From an uncultured Prevotellaceae bacterium (GTDB lineage Bacteria > Bacteroidota > Bacteroidia > Bacteroidales > Bacteroidaceae), in contig ONFA01000013.1 in the NCBI GenBank assembly GCA_900316975.1, forward strand, positions 32,909 to 96,908: a stretch of DNA of 64,000 nucleotides. Reading direction: 5' to 3'. Each line of letters starts with the position of its first letter. Position 1 is the stretch's first letter. The translations under genes were made by a program, and so were the position numbers. Below are positions 18,858 through 27,329 of the stretch, one piece after another. A model generated the notes under the pieces. The model was not told where the DNA came from. It saw only the letters and a program-made list of their open reading frames with translations, and ran no database searches.

Positions 18858-19673
18858 ATGAGAATCGTACTGATAGGAGCAGGTAATCTTGCCACTAATC
18901 TGGGAAAAGCATTGTTTCATGCCGGACACGAAATCGTGCAGGTATATAGCCGCACGGAAGCATCTGCTAAAATCTTGGCATCGGTGTTAAAATGCACCTA
19001 TACAGATACTTTAGAAGATGTTACTTGTAATGCTGATATTTATATTGTTGCAGTAAAAGATTCAGCCCTTTCTGACGTGGCGGAATCGTTGCAAAAAAGG
19101 CTTGTCGATAAATTGGTGGTTCACACGGCTGGCAGTATTCCGATGGACGTGTTGCCTTTCAGCCGCAAAGGTGTTTTCTACCCGATGCAGACTTTTTCGA
19201 AGGGGAAGGAAGTTGATTTCAGTGTTATACCTTGTTTCGTGGAGGCTGCGACAGAAGGAGATGTCCAATTGTTGAAAAAAGTCGGCTTAACCATTTCCGA
19301 CACAGTCTATGAATTAAACAGCGAGAGCCGTGAGTATCTACATTTGGCAGCAGTTTTTTGTGGCAATTTTGCCAATCATTGTTTCAGTCTGGGTGCCCAG
19401 TTGCTGAAGCAACATGGCAACATCCCTTTCAGCGTGATGCTCCCTTTGATAGATGAAACGGCAGCCAAACTCTACACAATGTCACCTTGCGAGGCACAGA
19501 CGGGGCCTGCTATGCGATGGGACACAAATGTGATGGATAAGCACCTCCAACTCTTGGCTTCAACTCCCGATTGGCAGAAAATCTATAATCTGATGAGTCA
19601 GAGCATTCATTGCCTTTCTAACCCATCTTGTTCGCCTAACTCTTCATTCCCTTTAACTTCGTCCAACTCTTGA
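18858..19673 (+). CDS. Rossmann/DUF2520 domain dehydrogenase-like protein
   Basis: From the start at 18858 it is 271 aa. The N-terminal NAD(P)-binding fold has IGAGNLATNLG; the C-terminal half matches DUF2520 (HLAAVFCGNFANHC, TGPAMRWD). This family resembles ketopantoate or pyrroline-5-carboxylate reductases, but its reaction is not known. In Bacteroidetes it commonly sits next to kdsC and maf, as here. The last 18 residues (rich in Ser, Asn and Pro) are encoded by a CTAACCC/CTAACTC-like repeat, so the original stop may have been lost. An upstream ATG at 18726 lies inside the nitroreductase gene and is rejected. Confidence 0.85.
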   Translation: MRIVLIGAGNLATNLGKALFHAGHEIVQVYSRTEASAKILASVLKCTYTDTLEDVTCNADIYIVAVKDSALSDVAESLQKRLVDKLVVHTAGSIPMDVLPFSRKGVFYPMQTFSKGKEVDFSVIPCFVEAATEGDVQLLKKVGLTISDTVYELNSESREYLHLAAVFCGNFANHCFSLGAQLLKQHGNIPFSVMLPLIDETAAKLYTMSPCEAQTGPAMRWDTNVMDKHLQLLASTPDWQKIYNLMSQSIHCLSNPSCSPNSSFPLTSSNS

Positions 19674-19679
19674 TTAACT

Positions 19680-20198
19680 ATGATTAATTATGATTTAACC
19701 CAAATACGAGCCGTTTTCTTTGATGTTGATGGAGTCCTGTCATGCGAGACGATTCCGCAACATCCCAACGGCGATCCCATGCGTACGGTAAACATCAAAG
19801 ATGGCTATGCCATGCAACATGCTGTAAAGTGTGGTCTTATCCTCGCCATTATTACAGGCGGCAGAACAGAGGCTATACGCATCCGTTACGAGAGTCTTGG
19901 ATTGAAAGACATCATTCTCGGAGCTGCGGTTAAAATCTCCACTTATCACGAACTGAAGGAGAAATACAACCTCAAGGACGAGGAGATTGCCTATGTGGGC
20001 GACGATATCCCAGACTACGAGGTGCTATTGCAGTGTGGATTACCTTGCTGTCCAGCAGATGCAGCCCCTGAAATCAAGACGGTGTGTACTTATATCTCCC
20101 ATAAGAATGGAGGGCAAGGGTGTGCTCGTGACATTTTGGAACAAATCTTAAAAGCACAAAACAAATGGATGCACAACAGCACAGCCTTCGGTTGGTAG
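19680..20198 (+). CDS. kdsC: KdsC-like 3-deoxy-D-manno-octulosonate 8-phosphate phosphatase
   Basis: This 172-aa HAD phosphatase lacks a cap domain, typical of the tetrameric KdsC type. Motif I is FFDVDGVLS (D15 nucleophile, D17 acid/base), motif II is IITGGRT, and motif IV is [10 protein letters not shown]. KdsC removes phosphate from Kdo-8-P to give Kdo for lipid A core assembly in the cytoplasm. The 3' end overlaps maf by 34 nt, consistent with cotranslation. A related HAD activity cannot be excluded from sequence alone. Confidence 0.88.
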   Translation: MINYDLTQIRAVFFDVDGVLSCETIPQHPNGDPMRTVNIKDGYAMQHAVKCGLILAIITGGRTEAIRIRYESLGLKDIILGAAVKISTYHELKEKYNLKDEEIAYVGDDIPDYEVLLQCGLPCCPADAAPEIKTVCTYISHKNGGQGCARDILEQILKAQNKWMHNSTAFGW

Positions 20199-20794
20199 AA
20201 GGCTACAGGGTCGTTCTTGCCAGCAATTCTCCTCGCCGCAAGGAACTCTTGGGTGGGTTGGGTATCGACTTCGAAGTCAGAACTCTGCAAGACATTGACG
20301 AGAGTTTTCCCGACACTTTGGAGGGAAAGGAAATCCCTTTGTATATCTCGGGAAAGAAGGCTGAGGCATACAAACAGACGATGGCAGACGATGAGATGAT
20401 AATCACGGCAGACACCATCGTGTATGACAACGGGAAAGTGTTGGGTAAGCCCAAAAATAGGGAAGAGGCGGTGCTGATGTTGCATGAACTCTCTGGCCAT
20501 GCTCATGAGGTGATAACGGGGGTATCGATTGTCACCAAGAAAAAGACTGTACAGTTTGCCTCTACCTCTCATGTGCATTTTGTGGCTTTGACCGATGCTG
20601 AGATAGCCTATTATGTAGATGAATACAAGCCGTTTGACAAAGCTGGAGCCTATGGCATTCAAGAGTGGATTGGCTTTGTGGCTGTTACCCGCATCGAAGG
20701 CTCCTATTTCAATGTGATGGGGCTGCCTATCCAACGACTCTATACAGAACTGAAGAAATTTAATAAATCTCCCAATGGAAACCTACATTCATGA
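20165..20794 (+). CDS. maf: Maf-family nucleotide pyrophosphatase
   Basis: This 209-aa protein shows the Maf signature [12 protein letters not shown] (19-30), followed by [15 protein letters not shown] and [17 protein letters not shown]. Maf proteins hydrolyse non-canonical or canonical nucleoside triphosphates such as dTTP and UTP, or methylated bases, and can affect septation. It overlaps kdsC at its start and the Lrp-type gene by 20 nt at its end. An internal GTG or later start would shorten the unusual N-terminal MDAQQHS tail. Confidence 0.93.
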   Translation: MDAQQHSLRLVEGYRVVLASNSPRRKELLGGLGIDFEVRTLQDIDESFPDTLEGKEIPLYISGKKAEAYKQTMADDEMIITADTIVYDNGKVLGKPKNREEAVLMLHELSGHAHEVITGVSIVTKKKTVQFASTSHVHFVALTDAEIAYYVDEYKPFDKAGAYGIQEWIGFVAVTRIEGSYFNVMGLPIQRLYTELKKFNKSPNGNLHS

Positions 20795-21248
20795 ACTGGA
20801 TACAATAGATATTCAGATTCTCCGCATTCTACAAGACAATAGCCGACTGACCACAAAAGAGTTAGCCCAGAAGATTCACTTGTCGGTGACTCCCACTTAT
20901 GAGCGCCAGCGTCGTTTGGAGCGTATGGGCTACATCAAGGGCTATGTGGCTGTGCTCGATGCTAACAAGATGGAACGAGGATTCATGGTCTTCTGTAATG
21001 TGTCCATGAAGCAAATAAACAAGCAGATAGCCAATAATTTCTGCGTGACGGTCGGCACATGGAATGAAGTGACTGAGTGCTACAACATCTCGGGCGATGG
21101 CGACTATCTGTTGAAAGTGTGTGTGAGCAGCATGCAGAAATACCAGCAGTTTATCCTCGACAAACTGGGTGATTTCCCATACATCTCACAAGTGCGTTCC
21201 TTTTTTGTGATGGACACGCTCAAACTCACTTACGGTTTTCCCATGTAG
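20775..21248 (+). CDS. Lrp/AsnC family transcriptional regulator
   Basis: This 157-aa protein has an N-terminal winged helix-turn-helix (about 8-60: ILRILQDNSRLTTKELAQKIHLS) and a C-terminal RAM ligand-binding domain (about 70-150: VTECYNISGDGDYLLKV). Such proteins form octameric rings that sense amino acids. Target genes and ligand are unknown. Its start overlaps maf by 20 nt. Its 3' end overlaps the convergent lipoprotein gene by 23 nt, leaving no room for a terminator. Confidence 0.92.
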   Translation: METYIHELDTIDIQILRILQDNSRLTTKELAQKIHLSVTPTYERQRRLERMGYIKGYVAVLDANKMERGFMVFCNVSMKQINKQIANNFCVTVGTWNEVTECYNISGDGDYLLKVCVSSMQKYQQFILDKLGDFPYISQVRSFFVMDTLKLTYGFPM

Positions 21249-22065
21249 TGCTGATGATGTCTTTCACATCGTCATAACTCAGGCAGATGGTGTTGGCACC
21301 AGAAGCATAAGGTGCAATGTCATACTCGTTGTAGTAAAATTCAATGCTGTCATCGCGTAGGGCAAAGTTGTTGCTGATGAACATGTTACTCATCTCCAAA
21401 ATGCCCTTCTTGTGCAATTCCTCCATTGAGTGTGCATTCTGATCCTTCATCAGTTTAACAAGAAGTCTCTCCTGCAAAAGGGATTGGTTGAGGGTGGGGA
21501 ACACTTGGTCGAGCGTGATGAACTCGCCCGTTTGGGCGTTAAACCGTAAGATGGTTGTCTGTTGGCTGGGATGCGCTCCCCCAGTGAAGACCTCCTCCAG
21601 CAATCGGTAGTTGATGACATTCTCCATCCCATATTCGGCACGCCCCGTCAGATGTTCATGATAGGCATTGCCGATTTCATCGCTGCGAAAGTCTGCCTTC
21701 ACATCCTCTATATATTGTTCTACAGCCTCATCGATGCCCAATTGGCTCGATTGCTTCAGTAGCAACTCTATTAAGTGTTCGTTGATAAGGTTGCACACCT
21801 TTTCGTTGGCGACATTTTCCGTCTTTAAGAACTGCATGTCCACCTTCACGTCCAGTTCGCGGTTTCCAGCCTCATGCAGTAAACCGAAGTCCACCGAATC
21901 TTCTTCCGTTTCCGATTCGATTGGCTTTTCTGTCAGTTGCTCCATTTTCTCGACAGTATAGAACTCAATATTGTTCCAATTTGTGTTTGGATTGCATCCT
22001 ATGGCAAGGGAGGTGAAAACTGTTCCTAAAAACAAGTAGATGCAATATGTGATATGCCTTTTCAT
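21226..22065 (-). CDS. Lipoprotein with RsiV/DUF3298-like domain
   Basis: This 279-aa protein has a hydrophobic N-terminus ending in SLAIGCN, a likely lipoprotein site. The C-terminal half contains the DUF3298-type pattern (NYRLLEEVFTGGAHPSQQTT, TLDQVF), seen in RsiV-like and other extracytoplasmic proteins. The region after residue 50 is acidic (ESETEEDSVDF). A sensing or lysozyme-binding role is known for RsiV in Bacillus but is not implied here. It is transcribed convergently to the Lrp-type gene with a 23-nt overlap. Confidence 0.75.
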   Translation of the reverse strand: MKRHITYCIYLFLGTVFTSLAIGCNPNTNWNNIEFYTVEKMEQLTEKPIESETEEDSVDFGLLHEAGNRELDVKVDMQFLKTENVANEKVCNLINEHLIELLLKQSSQLGIDEAVEQYIEDVKADFRSDEIGNAYHEHLTGRAEYGMENVINYRLLEEVFTGGAHPSQQTTILRFNAQTGEFITLDQVFPTLNQSLLQERLLVKLMKDQNAHSMEELHKKGILEMSNMFISNNFALRDDSIEFYYNEYDIAPYASGANTICLSYDDVKDIISTTWENRK

Positions 22066-22089
22066 TATCCTTTATTAAAATTCAAGGTG

Positions 22090-22097
22090 CAAAGGTA
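22090..22097 (-). promoter_or_regulatory. -7 box for the RsiV-like lipoprotein
   Basis: The minus strand reads TACCTTTG, an exact TAnnTTTG match 25 nt upstream of the ATG at 22065. Confidence 0.6.
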
Positions 22098-22140
22098 ACA
22101 TTTTTCTCTTTCTTTTGAGTGTTATTCCGACAATAATCTC

Positions 22141-22148
22141 TAATTTTG
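22141..22148 (+). promoter_or_regulatory. -7 box for the 156-aa membrane protein
   Basis: TAATTTTG matches TAnnTTTG; a TTTTG at 22113-22117 could be the -33 element, with slightly long spacing. It is divergent from the box at 22090-22097. Confidence 0.55.
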
Positions 22149-22196
22149 CCAAGAAAATAACAAAAATAGGTTTATTCATTACATTTCTTCACTTCA

Positions 22197-22667
22197 ATGC
22201 AACGCAGAAATTCCTATGCCGACATGGGGTTAGTTGTAGCGACCAGTGTCTTCATCTGCATCCTAGTCAAGTGTTTTCTCTTTGGCATCACTTGGGTCAG
22301 CATCTTTTGGATGACGCTTGCCTGTGTCTATTTCTACGTTTCGTGGCGTTATCCGTCGGACAGTAAACTCGTCAAGCATTCCACCACAATTTTCTTCGTT
22401 TTGTCCGCCATCGCCATTGCGGGTGTCGCCATGTTTGACAAAAATGCTCGTCCCGTCATGCATGCCTTCGAAGGTACGGGCGACACCATAAAGGATGCTT
22501 CGGTGGTGGAGGAAGCACCAATCCCACCTATCTATGAAGTGGAGTCGAGCGATACCCTTATCGAAGACACAACTCAGTGGGAAGAATTGACACTCGACTC
22601 CCTGCTTCAAGGTAGCGGCGAGCAGCCTGGTGATGAAGTCAGCGATACTGTCAATAATCTGATATGA
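22197..22667 (+). CDS. Hypothetical membrane protein with acidic C-terminal tail
   Basis: This 156-aa protein has about three hydrophobic helices in residues 10-85 (LVVATSVFICILV, WVSIFWMTLACVYFYV, IFFVLSAIAIAGVAMF). An acidic, Ser/Thr-rich tail follows (VEEAPIPPIYEVESSDT). No family is recognised. It is followed 21 nt later by the zinc-ribbon membrane protein, and both have extended polar regions outside the membrane, so they may act together. Its own -7 box lies 50 nt upstream. Confidence 0.65.
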   Translation: MQRRNSYADMGLVVATSVFICILVKCFLFGITWVSIFWMTLACVYFYVSWRYPSDSKLVKHSTTIFFVLSAIAIAGVAMFDKNARPVMHAFEGTGDTIKDASVVEEAPIPPIYEVESSDTLIEDTTQWEELTLDSLLQGSGEQPGDEVSDTVNNLI

Positions 22668-22688
22668 AATAACATTATACACATAAAT

Positions 22689-23777
22689 ATGTCACTCATC
22701 AAATGTCCTGAATGCGGCCATGAAATCAGCGATTTAGCCGCATCATGTCCACAATGTGGATGTCCCGTCGGTCATCAAGTCGGCAACCATTTTGACACAC
22801 CGCTGTCAGCTGGCGAACCTACATTAGGTCAACCTGCCAAAAACAAGGCAGTGGGCACAATCGTCGTCATTTCACTCCTTATCGTCGCTCTTGCAGGTGT
22901 AGCAGCCTGGTACCTTTTCTTCCGAGGCGGCACAGACGAAGACGAACGAACAGTTTATGATCGCATCATGTGCTACGAGAACGAACATCAACTCGACTCT
23001 CTCGGAGAAGCCCTCAATGATTACTTCGACACCTACAATTCCGATGCCTTCCACTATTCGCAACTCAAAGAACTCAACGACCGTTTTTTTGCAGAACGTG
23101 CCGATTGGCAGGCAGCCGACGGACTCAAATCGCTAGATGCTGTACGTCATTTCCTAGATGTGCATCCTGACGGATTCTACCTCAACGAAGCCAACCTGCA
23201 ACTCGACTCTCTCTCATACATCGAAGCCCAAGAGGTTAACACCCGAGAAGCCTACGAACACTACATCGAACAATTCTCCCAAGGCAAATATGTCACAGAA
23301 GCACGCCGGCAAATTGCAGGACTTGATAATGTGGAACTTTCTATTGATGAGAAAGCCACTGTGCGCGAAGCACTCTCAGTACACTTTGATGCTCTCGGCA
23401 ACAATGACAAAGGAGCCATATCCATGACACTTGCCAGCGATATTAGTTCCTATATTGGCAAGGCTGATCCAGAACTTGAAGACATCTATGCCTACATGTC
23501 AAACATGCATTCATCTGGACGTACTATCATTTTCAATGTCAAAGGCGCTGAAATCACAAAAATTGACATGAACGGCAGAAACATGTATAGTGTTCAGTTC
23601 ATGCTTGAAGAAGAAATCCTTTCTCGCAACCCGCACGAGACACTCGACACCGAGAGTGGCACACCCGCCGAAGCCGAGAAACCAGCTGGTGAAATCAAGA
23701 AATTCAAAGGGGTGGCAGTCCTTAACGAAGGGATGAAAATCACCTCCCTTGTTTTGCGTACAGCATCAACAGAGTAG
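22689..23777 (+). CDS. Zinc-ribbon membrane protein of unknown function
   Basis: This 362-aa protein begins with a zinc ribbon (CPECGHEISDLAASCPQCGCP: four Cys in two CxxC pairs, about residues 5-25). A single membrane helix lies near residues 60-80 (GTIVVISLLIVALAGVAAWYLFF). The long C-terminal region is helical with repeat-like segments (DAVRHFLDVHPDGFYLNEANLQLDSLS and EAYEHYIEQFSQGKYVTEARRQI). A nucleotide-like lid is not evident. The topology places the ribbon in the cytoplasm and the helical region outside. It is terminated by a strong hairpin. Confidence 0.7.
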   Translation: MSLIKCPECGHEISDLAASCPQCGCPVGHQVGNHFDTPLSAGEPTLGQPAKNKAVGTIVVISLLIVALAGVAAWYLFFRGGTDEDERTVYDRIMCYENEHQLDSLGEALNDYFDTYNSDAFHYSQLKELNDRFFAERADWQAADGLKSLDAVRHFLDVHPDGFYLNEANLQLDSLSYIEAQEVNTREAYEHYIEQFSQGKYVTEARRQIAGLDNVELSIDEKATVREALSVHFDALGNNDKGAISMTLASDISSYIGKADPELEDIYAYMSNMHSSGRTIIFNVKGAEITKIDMNGRNMYSVQFMLEEEILSRNPHETLDTESGTPAEAEKPAGEIKKFKGVAVLNEGMKITSLVLRTASTE

Positions 23778-23794
23778 GGGAGTTCCTCGCAAAA

Positions 23795-23840
23795 ACAAAG
23801 AGAGGGGATGTATACCAAAATGTGCATCCCCTCTCTTTGT
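23795..23840. terminator. Strong bidirectional terminator hairpin
   Basis: Perfect 16-bp arms ACAAAGAGAGGGGATG (23795-23810) and CATCCCCTCTCTTTGT (23825-23840) with a 14-nt loop lie between convergent genes. A run of A precedes it and T-rich sequence follows. Confidence 0.8.
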
Positions 23841-23912
23841 TGTACTATTTCAATCTCATGTGCTTCAAATTCATGGTGTCCTGTCGTGTTTCAAGCTGTT
23901 TGTTTCATTCTT

Positions 23913-24500
23913 CTACACGGCATCTTCACTAGGGTCGATGTTGAGTCCAGGGTGAAGAGGCTCGGTTTCGAGGTTTTCGGCTTTTTTGACCGTGAAGGAA
24001 CCGTCGGTTGCTACTTTTAGTTCAAGTGGATATGCCATGTTGTCAGAGGTCTCATCAGGGTCTCCTACAGTAATGATGAAGTAGAAGGCTGAATGGTCGG
24101 TGTCACGCTTCATGAAGTTATAATTGACACCTACAAGGGTCGATGTCTTCAAGAATTCGTCAGGCACGTGGTCGCAGAAGTTGCTCTTGTAGAAGGTCTT
24201 GCTGAACACTTTGTTGTCATCGCGCCAGATCTTGATGCCGACGCGGCTTTCATGGTATTCAAGTCCTTGTGGATTCATAAGCACGGGCATTGAGTCAACA
24301 GGCTCGAAGGTGCAAGAGTAGTTGTAAAGTTTGCCACCTACGGTGATGGTGTCACTTAAGGTGTATTTGCGCAAGGAAATGATACCTGTCTTGGGGTCAA
24401 CATCTTCTACGATACGTTCTGACACGGGGGCTTGCTTTTCGCCCGTACATGCCATCGCTACGAAAGCGAGCAGGATGGTTGCTGTCTTCAATGTTTTCAT
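23913..24500 (-). CDS. Hypothetical lipoprotein (DUF4738-like)
   Basis: This 195-aa protein has a lipoprotein signal ending in VAMACTG (Cys18). The mature part is beta-rich (GKLYNYSCTFEPVDSMPVL, VGVNYNFMKRDT). It resembles small Bacteroidetes lipoproteins of the DUF4738 type; this assignment is tentative. It is alone on the minus strand, divergent from map, and shares the 146-nt spacer with the map promoter. Confidence 0.65.
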   Translation of the reverse strand: MKTLKTATILLAFVAMACTGEKQAPVSERIVEDVDPKTGIISLRKYTLSDTITVGGKLYNYSCTFEPVDSMPVLMNPQGLEYHESRVGIKIWRDDNKVFSKTFYKSNFCDHVPDEFLKTSTLVGVNYNFMKRDTDHSAFYFIITVGDPDETSDNMAYPLELKVATDGSFTVKKAENLETEPLHPGLNIDPSEDAV

Positions 24501-24622
24501 CTATTACTTTTTTTTGTTCATTCTGACTGCAAAATTCGTAAAAGAAAGTGATTTGGACAAATGAAATCAGAAAATTTTTGAAGAATGTGGTGATTTTGGT
24601 ACGGTGTGTGCGAAAAAGGTTG

Positions 24623-24630
24623 TAACTTTG
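24623..24630 (+). promoter_or_regulatory. -7 box for map
   Basis: TAACTTTG matches TAnnTTTG, 16 nt ahead of the first ATG of map, which gives a very short leader. TTTTGG at 24594-24599 may be the -33 element. Confidence 0.6.
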
Positions 24631-24646
24631 CAGTACGAAATGGATA

Positions 24647-25522
24647 TTGAATGATGACATGGGACTGATAAAGAAGCAACCGAGAAATTGGCACGTGAGG
24701 AGCGGACAGCCGCTGACGGAGATGGACAAGAGGATTTTGTATTTCCAAAACAAGGGACATCTGGTGCCGAAACGCGAATTAATTAAGACTCCAGAACAGA
24801 TAGAGGGCATCCGCAAGGCGGGAGTGCTCAATACGGGGGTGCTTGACCTTGTGGCAGAGAAGATTCATGAGGGCATGACGACCCTTGAGATTGACCGGTT
24901 GGTGTATGACTTTACGACAAAGCATGGGGGCATCCCTGCTCCGCTCAACTATGAGGGGTTCCCGAAGAGTTGCTGCACCAGCATCAATGAGGTGGTGTGT
25001 CACGGCATTCCTTCTGAAGAGGATGTGCTGGAGGAGGGCGACATCATCAATGTGGATTGCACTACGATTCTGGATGGCTATTTTGCTGATGCCAGTCGTA
25101 TGTTCATCATTGGCAAGACCTCTCCTGAGCGTGAACGCTTGGTGCAGGTGGCTAAAGAGTGCATGGAGATTGGTGCTGATGCCTGCAAGCCATACACGTT
25201 TGTAGGTGACCAGGCGGCTGCCATCACTAAGCATGCTCACAAGAACGGCTATACGGTGGTGCGTGACCTGTGTGGTCATGGCGTGGGCAACAAGTTTCAC
25301 GAAGACCCCGACATGGAACATTGGGGCAAGAAAGGCACGGGTATGCTGTTGGTGCCAGGAATGGTGTTCACCATTGAACCGATGATTAACGCGGGTGACT
25401 GGAAGGTGTTTGTGGATAGCGATGATGACTGGACGGTGGTGACCGATGACTACAGCGACTCTGCACAGTGGGAACATACCTACCTGATGACGGAGGAAGG
25501 ACTGGAAATACTGACGTATTAA
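24647..25522 (+). CDS. map: Methionine aminopeptidase, type I
   Basis: This 291-aa enzyme removes the N-terminal Met from new proteins. All five metal ligands are present: D137 (INVDCT), D148 (FADASR), H211 (GHGVG), E244 (FTIEPM) and E276 (AQWEHT). It has an N-terminal extension of about 40 residues before the pita-bread fold, common in Bacteroidetes Map; an ATG at 24659 would remove only four residues. It opens a run of same-strand genes through murU. A repeat array follows its stop. Confidence 0.95.
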   Translation: MNDDMGLIKKQPRNWHVRSGQPLTEMDKRILYFQNKGHLVPKRELIKTPEQIEGIRKAGVLNTGVLDLVAEKIHEGMTTLEIDRLVYDFTTKHGGIPAPLNYEGFPKSCCTSINEVVCHGIPSEEDVLEEGDIINVDCTTILDGYFADASRMFIIGKTSPERERLVQVAKECMEIGADACKPYTFVGDQAAAITKHAHKNGYTVVRDLCGHGVGNKFHEDPDMEHWGKKGTGMLLVPGMVFTIEPMINAGDWKVFVDSDDDWTVVTDDYSDSAQWEHTYLMTEEGLEILTY

Positions 25523-25560
25523 TTCCTCATTCCTAACTCCTCATCCCTAATTCCTTATTC
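25523..25560. repeat. CTAATTCC/CTCATTCC degenerate array
   Basis: The 44-nt spacer between map and tsaD is made of units such as ATTCCTC, TAACTCC and CTAATTCC. It is the same style as the repeat at the left edge of the window. Confidence 0.75.
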
Positions 25561-25566
25561 AGAATT

Positions 25567-26580
25567 ATGTATATACTTGCAATAGAAAGTTCGTGCGACG
25601 ACACAAGTGCGGCTGTGTTGCGTGATGGCATCTTGCTGAGTAATGTAACCGCTTCGCAAGCCGTACACGAAGAATATGGCGGTGTGGTGCCAGAATTGGC
25701 ATCGAGAGCCCACCAGCAGAACATAGTGCCAGTGGTGGATGCAGCCATAAAACGGGCCGGTATCACTAAGGAAGATCTCAATGCCATCGCCTTTACACGG
25801 GGTCCAGGGTTGATGGGAAGCCTTCTGGTGGGTGTCAGCTTTGCCAAGGGCTTTGCTCGGAGTCTGGGCATTCCAATGATTGACGTGAACCACTTGCAGG
25901 GGCATGTTTTGGCGCACTTCATTCGTGAGAGCGAAGAAGACCATAATCAGCCGACATTTCCCTATTTGTGCCTTTTGGTCAGTGGCGGAAACAGTCAGAT
26001 TGTGAAGGTAAACTCGTATAAGGATATGGAGATTTTGGGGCAAACCATCGACGATGCGGCTGGCGAGGCGATTGACAAGTGTTCGAAGGTGATGGGCTTG
26101 GGTTACCCAGGCGGTCCTATCATCGACAAACTTGCACGTCAAGGCAATCCCGAAGCGTTCGAATTTGCAAAACCAGACATTGCTGGTTACGACTACAGCT
26201 TCTCGGGTCTGAAAACCTCGTTCCTCTACCATCTGCGTGATTGGGTGAAGGAAGACCCTGACTTCGTTGAGCATCACAAGGAGGATTTGGCGGCATCATT
26301 GGAGAAGACCATTGTGGATATTCTGATGAAGAAACTGCGTAAGGCTGTGAAGGACACGGGCATCAAGCAGGTGGCTGTGGCAGGTGGCGTGAGTGCTAAC
26401 AACGGGTTGCGCAATGCTTTCCGCGATCATGCTAAGCGTTATCATTGGAAAATCTTCATTCCTAAATTTTCTTATACGACAGACAATGCGGCAATGATAG
26501 GTATTACGGGCTACTTCAAATACCTTGACAAGGACTTTGCCTCCATCGACCTGCCGGCTTATGCAAGAGTTGGAAAATGA
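25567..26580 (+). CDS. tsaD: tRNA N6-adenosine threonylcarbamoyltransferase TsaD
   Basis: This 337-aa ASKHA-fold protein transfers threonylcarbamoyl to A37 of ANN-decoding tRNAs, together with TsaB/TsaE/TsaC. N-terminal ILAIESSCDDTSAA is the nucleotide-binding signature. The HLQGH motif (H109 and H113) binds the metal, and SGGNSQIV and DYSFSGLKTS are typical. Length is normal. Its last codons overlap rsmE by 4 nt (ATGA), indicating coupling. Confidence 0.95.
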   Translation: MYILAIESSCDDTSAAVLRDGILLSNVTASQAVHEEYGGVVPELASRAHQQNIVPVVDAAIKRAGITKEDLNAIAFTRGPGLMGSLLVGVSFAKGFARSLGIPMIDVNHLQGHVLAHFIRESEEDHNQPTFPYLCLLVSGGNSQIVKVNSYKDMEILGQTIDDAAGEAIDKCSKVMGLGYPGGPIIDKLARQGNPEAFEFAKPDIAGYDYSFSGLKTSFLYHLRDWVKEDPDFVEHHKEDLAASLEKTIVDILMKKLRKAVKDTGIKQVAVAGGVSANNGLRNAFRDHAKRYHWKIFIPKFSYTTDNAAMIGITGYFKYLDKDFASIDLPAYARVGK

Positions 26581-27320
26581 AAGAGGTTCGTTATTTCTAT
26601 GTACCCGATGCAGGTAGCGTGTCAGAACTTCCAGACGAAGAGGCTCAGCACGCCGTTCGTGTCTTGCGCATGCAGATGGGTGATGAGATGATGCTGATGG
26701 ACGGCATGGGCACCTTCTTTCGTGCTGTTGTGACCGAAGCAACCAAAAAGCGTTGCCTTTACCGCATAGAAGAGATATTACCTCAAGAACGTCAGTGGTT
26801 GCCTCATTTGCATTTGGCCATGGCTCCTACAAAGAATATGGACCGGACGGAATGGCTGGCAGAGAAGGCTACGGAAATAGGTTTTGATGAATTGACCTTC
26901 TTGAAGTGTCAGTGGTCTGAACGTGTGGTCATCAAGAAAGAGCGAGTGGAGAAGATTCTTGTGTCGGCCATGAAACAGAGCCACAAGGCTTGGATGCCTG
27001 TGCTGAACGAGATGATGAACTTCCAGACTTTTTTGCTTAAGATGGAGGAACGGGAAAAAGCAAATGGAACACGGATGCAGAAGTTCATTTGTCATTGTCA
27101 TGAGGAAGAAGGTTTGGGAGAGAAGGTGATGCTTAAAGATGCCATCAGACGAGGAGAGAATGTGTTGGTGTTGGTCGGTCCTGAAGGCGATTTCTCTATT
27201 GACGAGGTGAAACTGGCTGAGGCAAAGGGTTTTCAGAGTGTGACACTTGGAATGAGCCGGTTGCGCACTGAAACAGCAGCTCTGGTGGCTGTACATATTA
27301 TGAACTTAATCAATCAATAA
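26577..27320 (+). CDS. rsmE: 16S rRNA m3U1498 methyltransferase RsmE
   Basis: This 247-aa SPOUT methyltransferase has an N-terminal PUA-like region (EAQHAVRVLRMQMGDEMML) and the C-terminal trefoil knot with VGPEGDFSIDEV and LGMSRLRTETAAL. It methylates U1498 of 16S rRNA in assembled small subunits. It overlaps tsaD by 4 nt and is followed 9 nt later by the DUF4836 lipoprotein. Confidence 0.94.
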   Translation: MKEVRYFYVPDAGSVSELPDEEAQHAVRVLRMQMGDEMMLMDGMGTFFRAVVTEATKKRCLYRIEEILPQERQWLPHLHLAMAPTKNMDRTEWLAEKATEIGFDELTFLKCQWSERVVIKKERVEKILVSAMKQSHKAWMPVLNEMMNFQTFLLKMEEREKANGTRMQKFICHCHEEEGLGEKVMLKDAIRRGENVLVLVGPEGDFSIDEVKLAEAKGFQSVTLGMSRLRTETAALVAVHIMNLINQ

Positions 27321-27329
27321 AGACACAAG

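Noticed and set aside
24779..25477. 232-codon frame antisense to map
   Set aside because: Wholly inside a conserved metallopeptidase gene on the other strand; its low-quality His-rich sequence has no homology signal.
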